NCBI GenBank assembly: GCA_965203435.1
Contig: CBDBCU010000008.1
Location: 186,001-250,000, forward strand
Direction of reading: 5' to 3'
Length of the DNA: 64,000 bases
Source of the DNA: CBDBCU01 sp965203435
Lineage (GTDB): Bacteria > Chloroflexota > Dehalococcoidia > Lucifugimonadales > UBA3495
Shown: in pieces, positions 23,035 through 31,414 of the stretch
How the letters are laid out: the number at the start of each line of letters is the position of its first letter
Numbering within the stretch: position 1 is the stretch's first letter
The notes under the pieces: model-generated
The model's input: only the letters and a program-made list of their open reading frames with translations
Told to the model about the DNA's origin: nothing
The model's database searches: none
Position numbers and translations under genes: made by a program

Positions 23035-23994
23035 CTACTCCGCCGTGTATTTGGCAAAGGCGTTCAGGGTTTCCAGAGAGGTGTAGCGGAAACGAAAGCC
23101 GGTGGTCTGTTTCAGCTTGGCGGCGCTCATTATCACCGGATAGCGCAGGGCATCCAATTCCGCCTTGGCCGCCCCCGGTTGCAGCAGCAGCCGGCGCGAC
23201 AATCCCACCACGCCATAGGCCAGAAATGCCGGCAAATGGGTCAGCTTGCGGTGGGTCAATTCGGCGATTTCCTTGAGAAAAACCACCCCATCCCCGGCCA
23301 CATTGAAAGTCCCCGGCGTCCCCCGGTGAATGAACTCCAGGATAATCCGGGCCAAATCCGCCTCGTGCAGGAACTGGAAAGGGGTATTGGGGCCGGCCCC
23401 CCACAGCCGGCCAGGAAAAAGGCGGGTGGTCAAGGGGCTGCCCTGCGACGAACCCAGCACCGGGCTAATCCGCAGCACGGTGACGGCAATGTGGGGATAG
23501 CCCTCGCTGAACGCGGTCAAGGTCTGTTCCGCCTGAAAAATATCCCGTCCGTAGGGGGAAATGGGCAGGGTTTTGCGCCCTAAATCCTCGGTCAGCGGCA
23601 CCGGATTATCCCGGTAAGCCCCATAAATGGCGTTGGCGCTGAGGTAAATAACTTGCTTTACCCCGGCCATGCTGCACGATTCGAGGGTGGTTTCCAAAGC
23701 CCGCCAGTTGTTGCCGCGGATGCGGTTGGTCTCGCCGGGGGTAAAGCCCAGGCGGGAGTCAAAGGCCAGATGCACCAGGGCCGATACCTGATGCTGGCGC
23801 AGTTGGTCGGCAATGGGCTGGGTAACATTCTGGCGGTACACGGCGATATTGTGGATGGGCCGCGGCGGCGGTTTGATGTCGAACGCCACCAGTTTGCCGC
23901 GGCCGGGCAGGCTCTCCAGTTGCTGCATCAGCCAGGAGCCGATATAGCCGGAGGCCCCGGTAACGGCGATTACTTTGCCGCCGTCGGCCATCAT
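23035..23994 (-). CDS. NAD-dependent epimerase/SDR family protein in the hopanoid operon
   Basis: The 319-residue extended SDR has the Rossmann motif GASGYIGSWLMQQLE at the start, LVHLAFD, and the YLSANAIYGAY region. The active-site Tyr-Lys pair looks altered: the later segment is ISPYGRDIFQAEQ instead of YxxxK. TFNVAGDGVV occurs further on. It is the last gene of the HpnC-D-E run, and its ATG overlaps the HpnE stop by four bases. Family A of hopanoid-associated sugar epimerases (HpnA) is a candidate, but the sequence alone does not identify the substrate. Confidence 0.8.
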   Translation of the reverse strand: MMADGGKVIAVTGASGYIGSWLMQQLESLPGRGKLVAFDIKPPPRPIHNIAVYRQNVTQPIADQLRQHQVSALVHLAFDSRLGFTPGETNRIRGNNWRALETTLESCSMAGVKQVIYLSANAIYGAYRDNPVPLTEDLGRKTLPISPYGRDIFQAEQTLTAFSEGYPHIAVTVLRISPVLGSSQGSPLTTRLFPGRLWGAGPNTPFQFLHEADLARIILEFIHRGTPGTFNVAGDGVVFLKEIAELTHRKLTHLPAFLAYGVVGLSRRLLLQPGAAKAELDALRYPVIMSAAKLKQTTGFRFRYTSLETLNAFAKYTAE

Positions 23995-25346
23995 CGGGAA
24001 ACCTCGGCCAGGATTTGCGCCGCCCCTGCCGCCGCCCGGCCGCCGCTGCGGGCCGCGCTTTCCAGGGTAGAGGGCCAGCCGGTATCGGTCCATTCCCCGG
24101 CCAGGAACAGATTGGGCAGCGGCGTAGCCGGCCCCGGCCGCCGGGCCGCCGCCCCCGGCAAGCAGCGGAAAGTTGCCGTCCGTTGTTTCACCACTCTAAC
24201 CTGCTCCAACCGCGCAGCCCGGGCCGCGGGGAAAGCGGCCGCCACTTCCGCCGCCAATTGCCGCGCCAATTCCCCCGGGGACTGCTCAATATATTCCCAT
24301 GCGGCGCTGAGGGAAATGCAAAGATATTGGCCCGGCCCGGCCAAGCCCAGCATCCGGCTTTTATTGAACACCCATTGCAACGGGCGGTCAATAAAGGCGC
24401 AAAAGTCCGCCGCCATTATCGGTCGGTCGTACCAGAGATGAAGGTTGACGATGGGCGACCCTTCCAAGCCGGCCAAGTTGCGGAAATAGTCCTGCTGCCG
24501 GGTTTCCGGGGGCAGCAGGTTCAACAGAATATCAAAGGGCAAGGCGCTGATAAAAACTTGGCCGGTCAGCCGTTGCCCATCGGCCAGTTCCACGCCGTCG
24601 ACCCGGCCATCCTTGACGATTATACAGCGGGCCGGGTGGCTCAGCAGCAGGCGGACGCCGGCCTGTTCCAGGGCCTGCCGGGCCGGTGCCCCCAACGCCG
24701 ATTGCAGGTCGGTTTTTGGATAGCCCACATTGGCCCCGTTGCGCTCGCGTAGCAATCCCTCCTGGACAATCATCAATCCCATGGCCGCGCTTACCGCTTG
24801 CGCTTTGTCGTTCAGCGTCGGCTCGATCAGCAGATTCCACAGGTTGCGGATAGCCCGTTCCGATTGGCGGCGCTGTCGCAGCCAAGCGTAGAAAGTAATT
24901 TTTTCCAATTCCGGGGATTGCCGGTCGATACGCCGGGCCGCCGCCAGCGCGGACAAGGCGCGCAATCTTTCCCCCCAGCTCAGGTGTCCATAGCCCAGGA
25001 AAGGCAGCAGCAGATGCCAGGGTTTAGGCAAGGGCCAAGCGCGCAGCCGGGCGGTTTTGCCGGCCCGGTCGATCACCGGGATATTCAGCCGGGATTGCAG
25101 ATGCCACTTATCCCGGACGCCCAGCCGTTCCAGCAGTTGCAAAAAACAGTGGCAGCGGCCGACGATGAAATGCTGCCCATTATCCACCGCCTGCCCGGTG
25201 GCGGCGTCCGGAAAGGCAAAGGCCCGGCCGCCCAGGAAAGAACGGGTTTCGACCAGGGTCACCGGATGGCCGGCGTCCCGCAAGGGCAGGGCGGCGGCTA
25301 TGCCGGCCACGCCGCCGCCGAGGATGACCACGCCCGGGGCCGTCAT
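23991..25346 (-). CDS. hpnE: Hydroxysqualene dehydroxylase HpnE
   Basis: The 451-residue flavoprotein of the amine oxidase/phytoene desaturase superfamily opens with VVILGGGVAGIAAALPLRDAG for FAD binding. It continues with ETRSFLGGRAFAFPDA and GQAVDNGQHFIVG, and ends with LFLAGEWTDTGWPSTLESAARSG. HpnE reduces hydroxysqualene to squalene in the three-enzyme bacterial route. The ATG at 25346 is preferred over an upstream start because it gives the standard dinucleotide-binding N-terminus and overlaps the HpnD stop by one base (TGATG). Membership is supported by its position after hpnC and hpnD. Confidence 0.92.
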   Translation of the reverse strand: MTAPGVVILGGGVAGIAAALPLRDAGHPVTLVETRSFLGGRAFAFPDAATGQAVDNGQHFIVGRCHCFLQLLERLGVRDKWHLQSRLNIPVIDRAGKTARLRAWPLPKPWHLLLPFLGYGHLSWGERLRALSALAAARRIDRQSPELEKITFYAWLRQRRQSERAIRNLWNLLIEPTLNDKAQAVSAAMGLMIVQEGLLRERNGANVGYPKTDLQSALGAPARQALEQAGVRLLLSHPARCIIVKDGRVDGVELADGQRLTGQVFISALPFDILLNLLPPETRQQDYFRNLAGLEGSPIVNLHLWYDRPIMAADFCAFIDRPLQWVFNKSRMLGLAGPGQYLCISLSAAWEYIEQSPGELARQLAAEVAAAFPAARAARLEQVRVVKQRTATFRCLPGAAARRPGPATPLPNLFLAGEWTDTGWPSTLESAARSGGRAAAGAAQILAEVSR

Positions 25347-26218
25347 CACAGCCGCCGCGGCCGGGCGGCGATACTGCCCAGCCACGCCTGGGCCATTACC
25401 CGCAGCTTGGCGGCGGTGGACACCTGCACCCGGCGATGCAGCACATCATAATCGGCGGCCTCGATGCGATCCAATACCTTGCCATAAATGCCGCCGAGGG
25501 CCGCCGGGCAGGCCCGGGAGCGCGGCGTCAAGTAAGGCAGCAATTCCCGGCCGCGGGCAAAGTATTCCCGCGCCCGCCGCACCTGAAAGCGCATCAATTC
25601 CCCAAAGGCGGCGTTGCAAATCCCGGCGGCCAAGTCCGCCTCGGTATAGCCAAACTGCGCCAATTCCTCCTGCGGCAGATAGACCCGCCCCATTTCCCAA
25701 TCCTCTTTAACATCCCGGCAAATGTTGGTCAACTGCATCGCCAAGCCCAGGTCAATGGCATACTCTTTGGCCCGGTCGTCCCGATAGCCAAAGATTTGCA
25801 GGCAGATGAGGCCCACGACCGCGGCCACCCGGTAGCAGTATTGCCGCAGTTCGGCAAAATCCCGGTAGCGGTCGGTCGTCAAATCCGATTCCACGCCGGC
25901 CAGCACTTCCCGGAAGTATTGTTCCGGGATGGCGTAGCGGCGGGCTACATCGGCCAGGGCCAGAAAGACCGGGGTTTCGGCCTGGCCGGCGTAGCTGTTG
26001 GTCAAGGCCGCGCCCAGCTGATCCAGGGCCGCCGTTTGGCGGTCGGCGGAAGTTTCGGAATCCACCGCGTCATCGCAGTAACGGCAAAAGGAATAGACCA
26101 CATAAATGGCCTGCCGGTCGGCCGGGGGCAGGGTCAAAAAGGCGTAGTAGAAGTTTTTGGCCGCCCGGCGGGTGGTCTGCTGACATTCCCGATAGGCCCG
26201 TTCCAGTTCGACCGCCAT
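25346..26218 (-). CDS. hpnD: Presqualene diphosphate synthase HpnD
   Basis: The 290-residue trans-isoprenyl diphosphate synthase of the squalene/phytoene synthase family joins two farnesyl diphosphates to give presqualene diphosphate. Motifs are TRRAAKNFYYAFLTLP, SFCRYCDDAVDSE (first Asp-rich motif) and TNICRDVKEDWEMGRVYLPQEEL (second Asp-rich motif). A basic C-terminus follows. The start overlaps the HpnC stop by one base, and its own stop overlaps the hpnE start. The tight coupling and the FYYAFLTLP motif favour HpnD over phytoene synthase. Confidence 0.92.
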   Translation of the reverse strand: MAVELERAYRECQQTTRRAAKNFYYAFLTLPPADRQAIYVVYSFCRYCDDAVDSETSADRQTAALDQLGAALTNSYAGQAETPVFLALADVARRYAIPEQYFREVLAGVESDLTTDRYRDFAELRQYCYRVAAVVGLICLQIFGYRDDRAKEYAIDLGLAMQLTNICRDVKEDWEMGRVYLPQEELAQFGYTEADLAAGICNAAFGELMRFQVRRAREYFARGRELLPYLTPRSRACPAALGGIYGKVLDRIEAADYDVLHRRVQVSTAAKLRVMAQAWLGSIAARPRRL

Positions 26219-27234
26219 CAGCCGCTCCTTTCATCCGCCGCCGGGGATAAAGCCAGGCTCCGGCCCAGGATCCAACGCAGCCCGGGGGACAAAAACAGGG
26301 CCGCCTTGCGCCGCCGGGACAGGGCGGGCCGCGCCGTCAATACAGCATAATCCCGTCGCTCGATAGCCGCCAATACCGCCAAGCCGCCCCGGGTGAACAG
26401 GGCTACATCCAGTTTAACCCGCCCGGCCAGGGTATCCGGCAAAGCCGCCCCCTGCCGGAACAATTCCCGCGTCCGTTCTACCTCAAAAGCCAGCAGATGG
26501 CGCAAGGCGGGATTGACCCGGCCGGCGGCTAAATCCGATTCCGTATAGCCAAAGGAATCCAAATCCTCTTGCGGAATATAGATCCGCCCCTTTTGATAAT
26601 CCCGGGCCACATCCTGCCAGAAGTTGGTAAGCTGCAAGGCGGTGCAGGTCGCATCAGCCAGGGCTTGCCGGGCGGCGTCCCGGTAGCCGAACAGATAGAG
26701 GAAAAGGCGGCCGACCGGATTAGCCGAATGGGCGCAGTAATGCAGCAAATCGGCATAAGTGGGGTAACGCTGAACCTGCTGATCCATCCGATTGGCGGCA
26801 ATCAGCTGGATAAAGGGTTCCGGCGGCAGGTCAAAGGTTTGGATGGTATGCTGCAAAGCAATCATAACCGGATGCTGCGGCGCGCCGCCATAGCAGCTTT
26901 CCAGCCCCCCCTGCCACTCGTCCAGCAAGGCCAGGCGATAGGCGGCGGTATCCGCTGCCGATGCCGCTGACGCCGGCCCGGCGGCGGTTTCGGGCATCGC
27001 CTCGTCCCCCAAATCATCTACGGTGCGGCAATAGGCATAGAGGGCATAGATATGGGGGCGGATTTGCCGCGGCAGCAGCAGCGAGCCCACGGTAAAGTTT
27101 TCGTAGTGGCTATGGGCCAGGCGGCGGCAATAGGCATAGGCAGCGGCCAAGGGGATAGCGGCCACATTCCCGGCGGCGGCCGGCGGCGGCGCAGCCGGGG
27201 AAATTGGGCGGGCGGAATCGGCGGCCGGCGGCAT
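26218..27234 (-). CDS. hpnC: Hydroxysqualene synthase HpnC
   Basis: The 338-residue paralogue of HpnD converts presqualene diphosphate to hydroxysqualene. The signature HYENFTVGSLLLPRQIRPHIYALYAYCRTVDDLGDE is typical of HpnC (ENF..GS.LLP and DDLGDE). The second acidic motif is NFWQDVARDYQKGRIYIPQEDL. An acidic-Ala insert (AGPASAASAADTA) follows DDLGDE. The ATG at 27234 avoids overlap with the YjbQ gene; a TTG at 27258 in the same frame would add eight residues. The first 30 residues are Ala/Pro-rich. Confidence 0.93.
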   Translation of the reverse strand: MPPAADSARPISPAAPPPAAAGNVAAIPLAAAYAYCRRLAHSHYENFTVGSLLLPRQIRPHIYALYAYCRTVDDLGDEAMPETAAGPASAASAADTAAYRLALLDEWQGGLESCYGGAPQHPVMIALQHTIQTFDLPPEPFIQLIAANRMDQQVQRYPTYADLLHYCAHSANPVGRLFLYLFGYRDAARQALADATCTALQLTNFWQDVARDYQKGRIYIPQEDLDSFGYTESDLAAGRVNPALRHLLAFEVERTRELFRQGAALPDTLAGRVKLDVALFTRGGLAVLAAIERRDYAVLTARPALSRRRKAALFLSPGLRWILGRSLALSPAADERSG

Positions 27235-27244
27235 AATTCCGTCC

Positions 27245-27688
27245 CTATTCCCCGACAATCTGCACCATCACCTCCCGGCGGCGGGGATGGTCCAGTTCAA
27301 TCAGGAAAAGGCTTTGATAGCGGCCGAACTGCATTTGCCCGGCCAGCAAGGGGATGGTTTCGCTGCAACCCAGGAGCAGGTGCTGGCAATGGGCGTGGCC
27401 GTTGGGCGATTCCTCCGCGGTCATATTGACGGTGCGGATGGAAAAGTCGTTGTGCTGGTAAGGGCCGTTGCGGGGGCTGAGGCGTTCCAGAAAGGCGGCC
27501 AGATCCCGCAGCAGCAGCGGCTCGTTTTCGTTGATTTTCACCGCCGCCGTGGTGTGCTTGGAATAGACCACCACAAAGCCATCGCCCACCCCGGACTGCG
27601 CGACGCACTGGCCCACCCGCGCGGTGATGTCGATAAAATCCGGGGCCGGCCCGGTGTCCAGCTGAATACAAAAGGATTTGGTTTTCAT
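27245..27688 (-). CDS. YjbQ/UPF0047 family protein
   Basis: The 147-residue protein is of the YjbQ family (secondary thiamine-phosphate synthase-like, a small beta-barrel trimer). Motifs are FIDITARVGQCVAQSGV, VVYSKHTTAAVKINENEP, HNDFSIRTVNMTAEESPNGHAHCQHLLLG and GRYQSLFLIELDHPRRREVMVQIVG, including the conserved His residues. The start is ATG 27688 with AAGGGAACGGG upstream; the longer open frame is only repeat DNA. It lies between the SHC gene and hpnC, ten bases before hpnC, so it appears to lead the hpnCDE transcript. Confidence 0.93.
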   Translation of the reverse strand: MKTKSFCIQLDTGPAPDFIDITARVGQCVAQSGVGDGFVVVYSKHTTAAVKINENEPLLLRDLAAFLERLSPRNGPYQHNDFSIRTVNMTAEESPNGHAHCQHLLLGCSETIPLLAGQMQFGRYQSLFLIELDHPRRREVMVQIVGE

Positions 27689-27690
27689 CC

Positions 27691-28196
27691 CGTTCCCTTT
27701 CTTGGCGTTCCGCTTGCCTTTACCGTCCTTCCCGCGTAAGCGGGAATCCGGCGGCCGCGGCCTTTCGTTCCCTTTCTTGGTGTACCGCTCGCCTCTACCG
27801 TCATTCCCGCGTAAGCGGGAATCCGGCGGCCGCGGCCTTTCGTTCCCTTTCTTGGTGTACCGCTCGCCTCTACCGTCATTCCCGCGTAAGCGGGAATCCG
27901 GCCGCCACGGCCTATCGTTCCCTTTCTTGGTGTCCCGCTCGACCCTACCGTCATTCCCGCGTAAGCGGGAATCCCTCGGTTGCTTGCCGACAATGCCATC
28001 ATAAGGCAATACCGTCCCGGATTCCCGCTTACGCGGGAATGACGGTTGTCTATTTCCCCCGATTGCCGGATTCCCGCTTACGCGGGAAGGACGGTTGCTA
28101 TTCCCCCGGCGGCCGGATTCCCCCTTGCGCGGGAAGGACGGTTACTATTTCCCCCGATTGCCGGATTCCCGCTTGCGCGGGAAGGACGGTTGCCAT
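27691..28196. repeat. 75-bp tandem array plus inverted family A array
   Basis: Four copies of a 75-bp unit start at 27691, 27766, 27841 and 27916. Each holds CGTTCCCTTTCTTGG, then the family A palindrome and GGCGGCCGCGGCC. A complementary array of about 50-bp units with the palindrome in the opposite orientation follows (28012-28190). The unit length is a multiple of three, so both strands stay open, which explains apparent ORFs here. The block separates the SHC stop from the YjbQ start. Confidence 0.92.
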
Positions 28197-30224
28197 TTAA
28201 CCCTTTCCGCCCCTTTGCCGGCGGTAGCGGCCCAGGGCCAGCAGCGGCCAGCAGTTGCGATAGAGCTGATAGTTAATCATAAACCCGGCGGACAAGTCCC
28301 GGTCCTCCGCCGCCGCGGCCGCGGCGGCCTTGGCAAAATCTTTCGGCGGCTCGCCGACGCCGTAGCCGGGAAAGCCGGCTCCGGTAAAGTAAGGCTCCTC
28401 CCAGCAGCCATCCTCCTGCTGAGTCGTGGTCAAATAAGCCACGCCGCGCCGGGTAGCCGGATGGTTTTCCTCGCCGGCCGCCAGCAGGGCCAGCAACGCC
28501 CAAGAGGTTTGCGAGGGGGTGCTGGGGCCGACGCCGTGCAGTTCCGGGTTGATATAGGAGCCGCAACTTTCCCCCCAACCGCCATCAGCGTTCTGATGCT
28601 CCAAAAGCCAATCCACCGTGCGGCGGATATAGGGCTGCTGCATATCCTCGCCAATGGCGGCCAAAGCCGGCAGGACGGCCCCGGCCCCGTAGATATAGTT
28701 GACGCCCCAGCGCCCGAACCAGGAACCGTTGGCATCCTGTTCCCGACGCAGGAAACGATAAGCCCGCTGCAAGGGGGGAAAGTCCCGACCATAACCCAGG
28801 CGGCCCAGCATTTCCACCACATGGGCGGTAACATCGGCGCTGGGCGGATCCAGCACTTCCCCGAAATCGGAAAAGGGCAGTTTTGCCAGATATTTGCGGT
28901 TGTTATCCTTGTCAAAGGCGGCCCAACCGCCGTTTTTGCTCTGCAAAGCCAGCAGCCAATCCACGCCGCGACGGATGGCCGCCTGCCGGCCCGGTTCCTC
29001 CTCCGGCGTCAGCCGGGCTTGGGCCAGGGCGATGATAACCTCGGCCCCGTCATCCACATCCGGATACAGGTTGTTGTTGAACTCGAAAGACCAGCCGCCG
29101 GGCTGCGCCTTGGGGGCGCGCACCTGCCAATCCCCCGGAGTGTCCACCTGTTGCGCCAGCAGCCAGCGGGTAGAGCTACGCAGACACGGATCCTCCGGGG
29201 CAATGCCGGATTCCAGCATAGCCTGCTGCGCCAGGCAGGTATCCCACACCGGGGAAATGCACGCCTGCATCATACAGCTGTTTTCATCCTCGACGGCAAA
29301 ATGGTCAAAGCCGTTGTAGCCCTTTTCCAGGGCGGGATGGTCGGCGGGAAAGCCCCTATTCCGCAAGGCCAGCAGGGAATAGACCCAAGGCGGCTGAATC
29401 CCCCCCCAGGAGCCATCGGCCTCTTGATGCTGCAACACCCACTCCACGATTTTCCGTTCGGCCCGGCCGCGGAAGGGTTTCAGCGGCCACTGCTGATAAA
29501 TGCCCACCAGCCGATCCAGATAGTAAAGCAATCCGGCCAGGCTGAGGGTCGAGTCGGGCTTGGGCAAGGAATAGTCGATTTCCGGCCGCGGCTTGGGATA
29601 AAGTTCATCGATGCCGGCCGCCGCCGGAATGGGGCAGACCGGGCGGTGGGTCAGGATAATCAGCATTGGCACGATGGTGCTGCGCGCCCAGCTGGAAAAC
29701 TCGTAGATGTTAAAGGGGGCCCAGGGCGGCAGCAAAATCAGTTCCGGCGGCATATTGGGCGTGCCTTTCCAGTCCCACTGCCCGAACAGGGCCAGCCAGA
29801 TTTTGGTGAAAACCCGGGTTTCCGGGACGCCACCTTTGGACAGGATGAACGCCCGGGCCCGCCGCAGGGGTTCGTCATCGGCAGACCAGCCAGCCAGTTT
29901 CAGGGCAAAGTAACACTCTACCGAAGTGCTGAGGTCGCCGGGGGAGCCGTAATACTGCCCCCAAGCGCCGTTATCCTGCTGCTTGCTGAGGATGTGGTTG
30001 ACCACCTTGCGCCACCGCTCCGGATCCTTGCGATCCAGAAAATAGGACAGCAGCAGATATTCGGCTTCCATAGTGGGATTGGATTCCAGCGGCCCCCACC
30101 AGTAGCCGGCGGCATACTGGCTGCGGCGGAAATAGCCCTGGCAGCGGGCAATAATCGTATCCAGATCCGGAGACGCCGCCGGCGTCAATCCGGTATCAAG
30201 GGTTGCCGGTTCGCGACTAATCAC
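28197..30224 (-). CDS. shc: Squalene-hopene cyclase
   Basis: The 675-residue terpene cyclase converts squalene to hopene/hopanol at the membrane. Several QW repeats are visible (QQDNGAWGQ, QEADGSWGG, QSKNGGWAAFDKDN, QNADGGWGES, QEDGCWEEP). The catalytic acid motif DxDD is present as PDVDDGAE at residues 389-392, with Gly after the second pair where Thr is usual (DVDDTA). The size is normal. It is the upstream gene of the hopanoid block in the same direction as yjbQ-hpnCDE, but a 508-base repeat block lies between them. Confidence 0.95.
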   Translation of the reverse strand: MISREPATLDTGLTPAASPDLDTIIARCQGYFRRSQYAAGYWWGPLESNPTMEAEYLLLSYFLDRKDPERWRKVVNHILSKQQDNGAWGQYYGSPGDLSTSVECYFALKLAGWSADDEPLRRARAFILSKGGVPETRVFTKIWLALFGQWDWKGTPNMPPELILLPPWAPFNIYEFSSWARSTIVPMLIILTHRPVCPIPAAAGIDELYPKPRPEIDYSLPKPDSTLSLAGLLYYLDRLVGIYQQWPLKPFRGRAERKIVEWVLQHQEADGSWGGIQPPWVYSLLALRNRGFPADHPALEKGYNGFDHFAVEDENSCMMQACISPVWDTCLAQQAMLESGIAPEDPCLRSSTRWLLAQQVDTPGDWQVRAPKAQPGGWSFEFNNNLYPDVDDGAEVIIALAQARLTPEEEPGRQAAIRRGVDWLLALQSKNGGWAAFDKDNNRKYLAKLPFSDFGEVLDPPSADVTAHVVEMLGRLGYGRDFPPLQRAYRFLRREQDANGSWFGRWGVNYIYGAGAVLPALAAIGEDMQQPYIRRTVDWLLEHQNADGGWGESCGSYINPELHGVGPSTPSQTSWALLALLAAGEENHPATRRGVAYLTTTQQEDGCWEEPYFTGAGFPGYGVGEPPKDFAKAAAAAAAEDRDLSAGFMINYQLYRNCWPLLALGRYRRQRGGKG

Positions 30225-30345
30225 GGGCGGGTTTCCTCAGGGTGGGTATAGCCAGGCCCGGCGGCCGCCGGGCCGGGATCTTTGTTGCGCTGCGCCGCCA
30301 ATTCCCCGGTATTCGGGAAAGGAATGGCGGCTTAAATCGGGATAA

Positions 30346-31029
30346 TCAGCCGGCCGGCTCCAGGGCCGGCGGCAGCAGTTCCGCCACCGCAAACTCCAGG
30401 TCGGGCAAGGCTACCGGACTAATCTTATCGCCCCGCCGGTAAAGGATATGCTGGGCGTAACCTTGGGGGCCGGGACTGCGAAACACTTCCAGGCAATCCT
30501 CCCGCAGGTTGACCACCCAGGTCTCCGGGATACCAGCCCGTCCGTAGATAGGGGCTTTAATATCCCGGTCATAATCCAGGGTACTGTCCGCCACCTCAGT
30601 AATCAGCAGGATGTCCTCCGGCGTGGGATGGGCGCGGCGGTAGCCGCCGGACCGCAACCGCAAGAGCGCGATGTCCGGCTCCGGCTCCAGATGTTCGCCC
30701 AAGTGAACCGGGGCTTGGATGCGGACGCGAAACCGGCCGGCGGCGTAGCGGGAAAACAGCGCCAGAAAATCGTCCACGCCCTCAGCGTGAAGCGGGCCGA
30801 TGGGTGGCATAGTCAGAATTTCCCCCTCAATGAGTTCCACCCGCTCCCTGGGTTGCAGGATGCCGGCGTCGACCATCCGGTAGTATTCCGCAACGGTGAA
30901 CTTGCGGGCTTGCCGGGCCGGCGCGGCCGGGACGGCTATCGGTTCTGCCGTCGGTTTTGCCGCCGGTACGACCAAGGCCGGCGGCGGCGGGGCTGGAGCG
31001 GCCGGGGCTATTGCCGTTTGGGTAGTCAT
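30346..31029 (-). CDS. Uma2 family endonuclease-like protein (DUF820)
   Basis: The 227-residue product has a 35-residue Ala/Pro lead and then the Uma2 domain: KFTVAEYYRMVDAGILQPRERVELIEGEI, PPIGPLHAE, PEPDIALLR with the PD-like Asp, and ILLITEVADSTLDYDRDIKAPIYGRAGIPETWVVN with Glu and the Lys. Uma2 proteins have the PD-(D/E)xK nuclease fold, but their role is not established and they are common in cyanobacteria and Chloroflexota. The ATG at 31029 is preferred over the longer frame to 31197, which runs through a purine-rich spacer. Confidence 0.9.
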   Translation of the reverse strand: MTTQTAIAPAAPAPPPPALVVPAAKPTAEPIAVPAAPARQARKFTVAEYYRMVDAGILQPRERVELIEGEILTMPPIGPLHAEGVDDFLALFSRYAAGRFRVRIQAPVHLGEHLEPEPDIALLRLRSGGYRRAHPTPEDILLITEVADSTLDYDRDIKAPIYGRAGIPETWVVNLREDCLEVFRSPGPQGYAQHILYRRGDKISPVALPDLEFAVAELLPPALEPAG

Positions 31030-31195
31030 CGCTGCGCCTCTGCCGGAGGGAATGGGAATTACTGCCATTCGGATAATAAACCGTCCGCGCCTTTTATGCA
31101 AGGATAGCGGCGGGGGCGGTTTCCCGCAAGGGCCGGGGCCGGGCAAATCCTTACCACTGTCATTTGTCCTTCCCGCCCTAGGGGAATACGGATTC

Positions 31196-31320
31196 AAACA
31201 TGGATTAACAGGATAGACAGGATTCTATATCTGCCGGGAACAGTACTAGTCGTCAACCACCGTTCTATACAGACCCAGAATCCTGTCTATCCTGTCTATC
31301 CTGTCTATCCATGTTAATTA
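31196..31320. repeat. Family C palindromic element, copy 1
   Basis: Ends ATGGATTAACAGGATAGACA and TGTCTATCCATGTTAATTA face each other. The right arm carries the CTGTCTATC motif three times. The element sits in the 385-base gap 31030-31414, which otherwise holds the promoter of the downstream gene. Confidence 0.88.
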
Positions 31321-31340
31321 AAAATCGCCCCGAAAATGCC

Positions 31341-31369
31341 TTGACATACCCCGCAACCGGGGTTATACT
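31341..31369 (+). promoter_or_regulatory. Consensus promoter with a palindrome in the spacer
   Basis: TTGACA at 31341-31346, a 17-base spacer, and TATACT at 31364-31369. The spacer contains ACCCCG-CAAC-CGGGGT, a perfect 6-bp inverted repeat between the two boxes, as in operators that sit between -35 and -10. The leader to the ATG at 31415 is about 40 bases with GCGAGGAAATTGCC. Confidence 0.8.
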
Positions 31370-31414
31370 GGTCAGCAATCCAAGATCCCTAACCTTAGCC
31401 GCGAGGAAATTGCC

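Noticed and set aside
23035..24093. Longer start of the SDR gene at 24093
   Set aside because: The first 33 residues are an antisense reading of hpnE; the ATGATGA overlap gives a better start.
27678..28009. Open frames of about 100 codons on both strands with SFPRKRESG or IPAYAGMTV repeats
   Set aside because: These are translations of the 75-bp repeat array, whose period is divisible by three.
28095..30251. A 718-codon open frame on the plus strand
   Set aside because: Antisense to squalene-hopene cyclase and starting inside a repeat array; no domain pattern.
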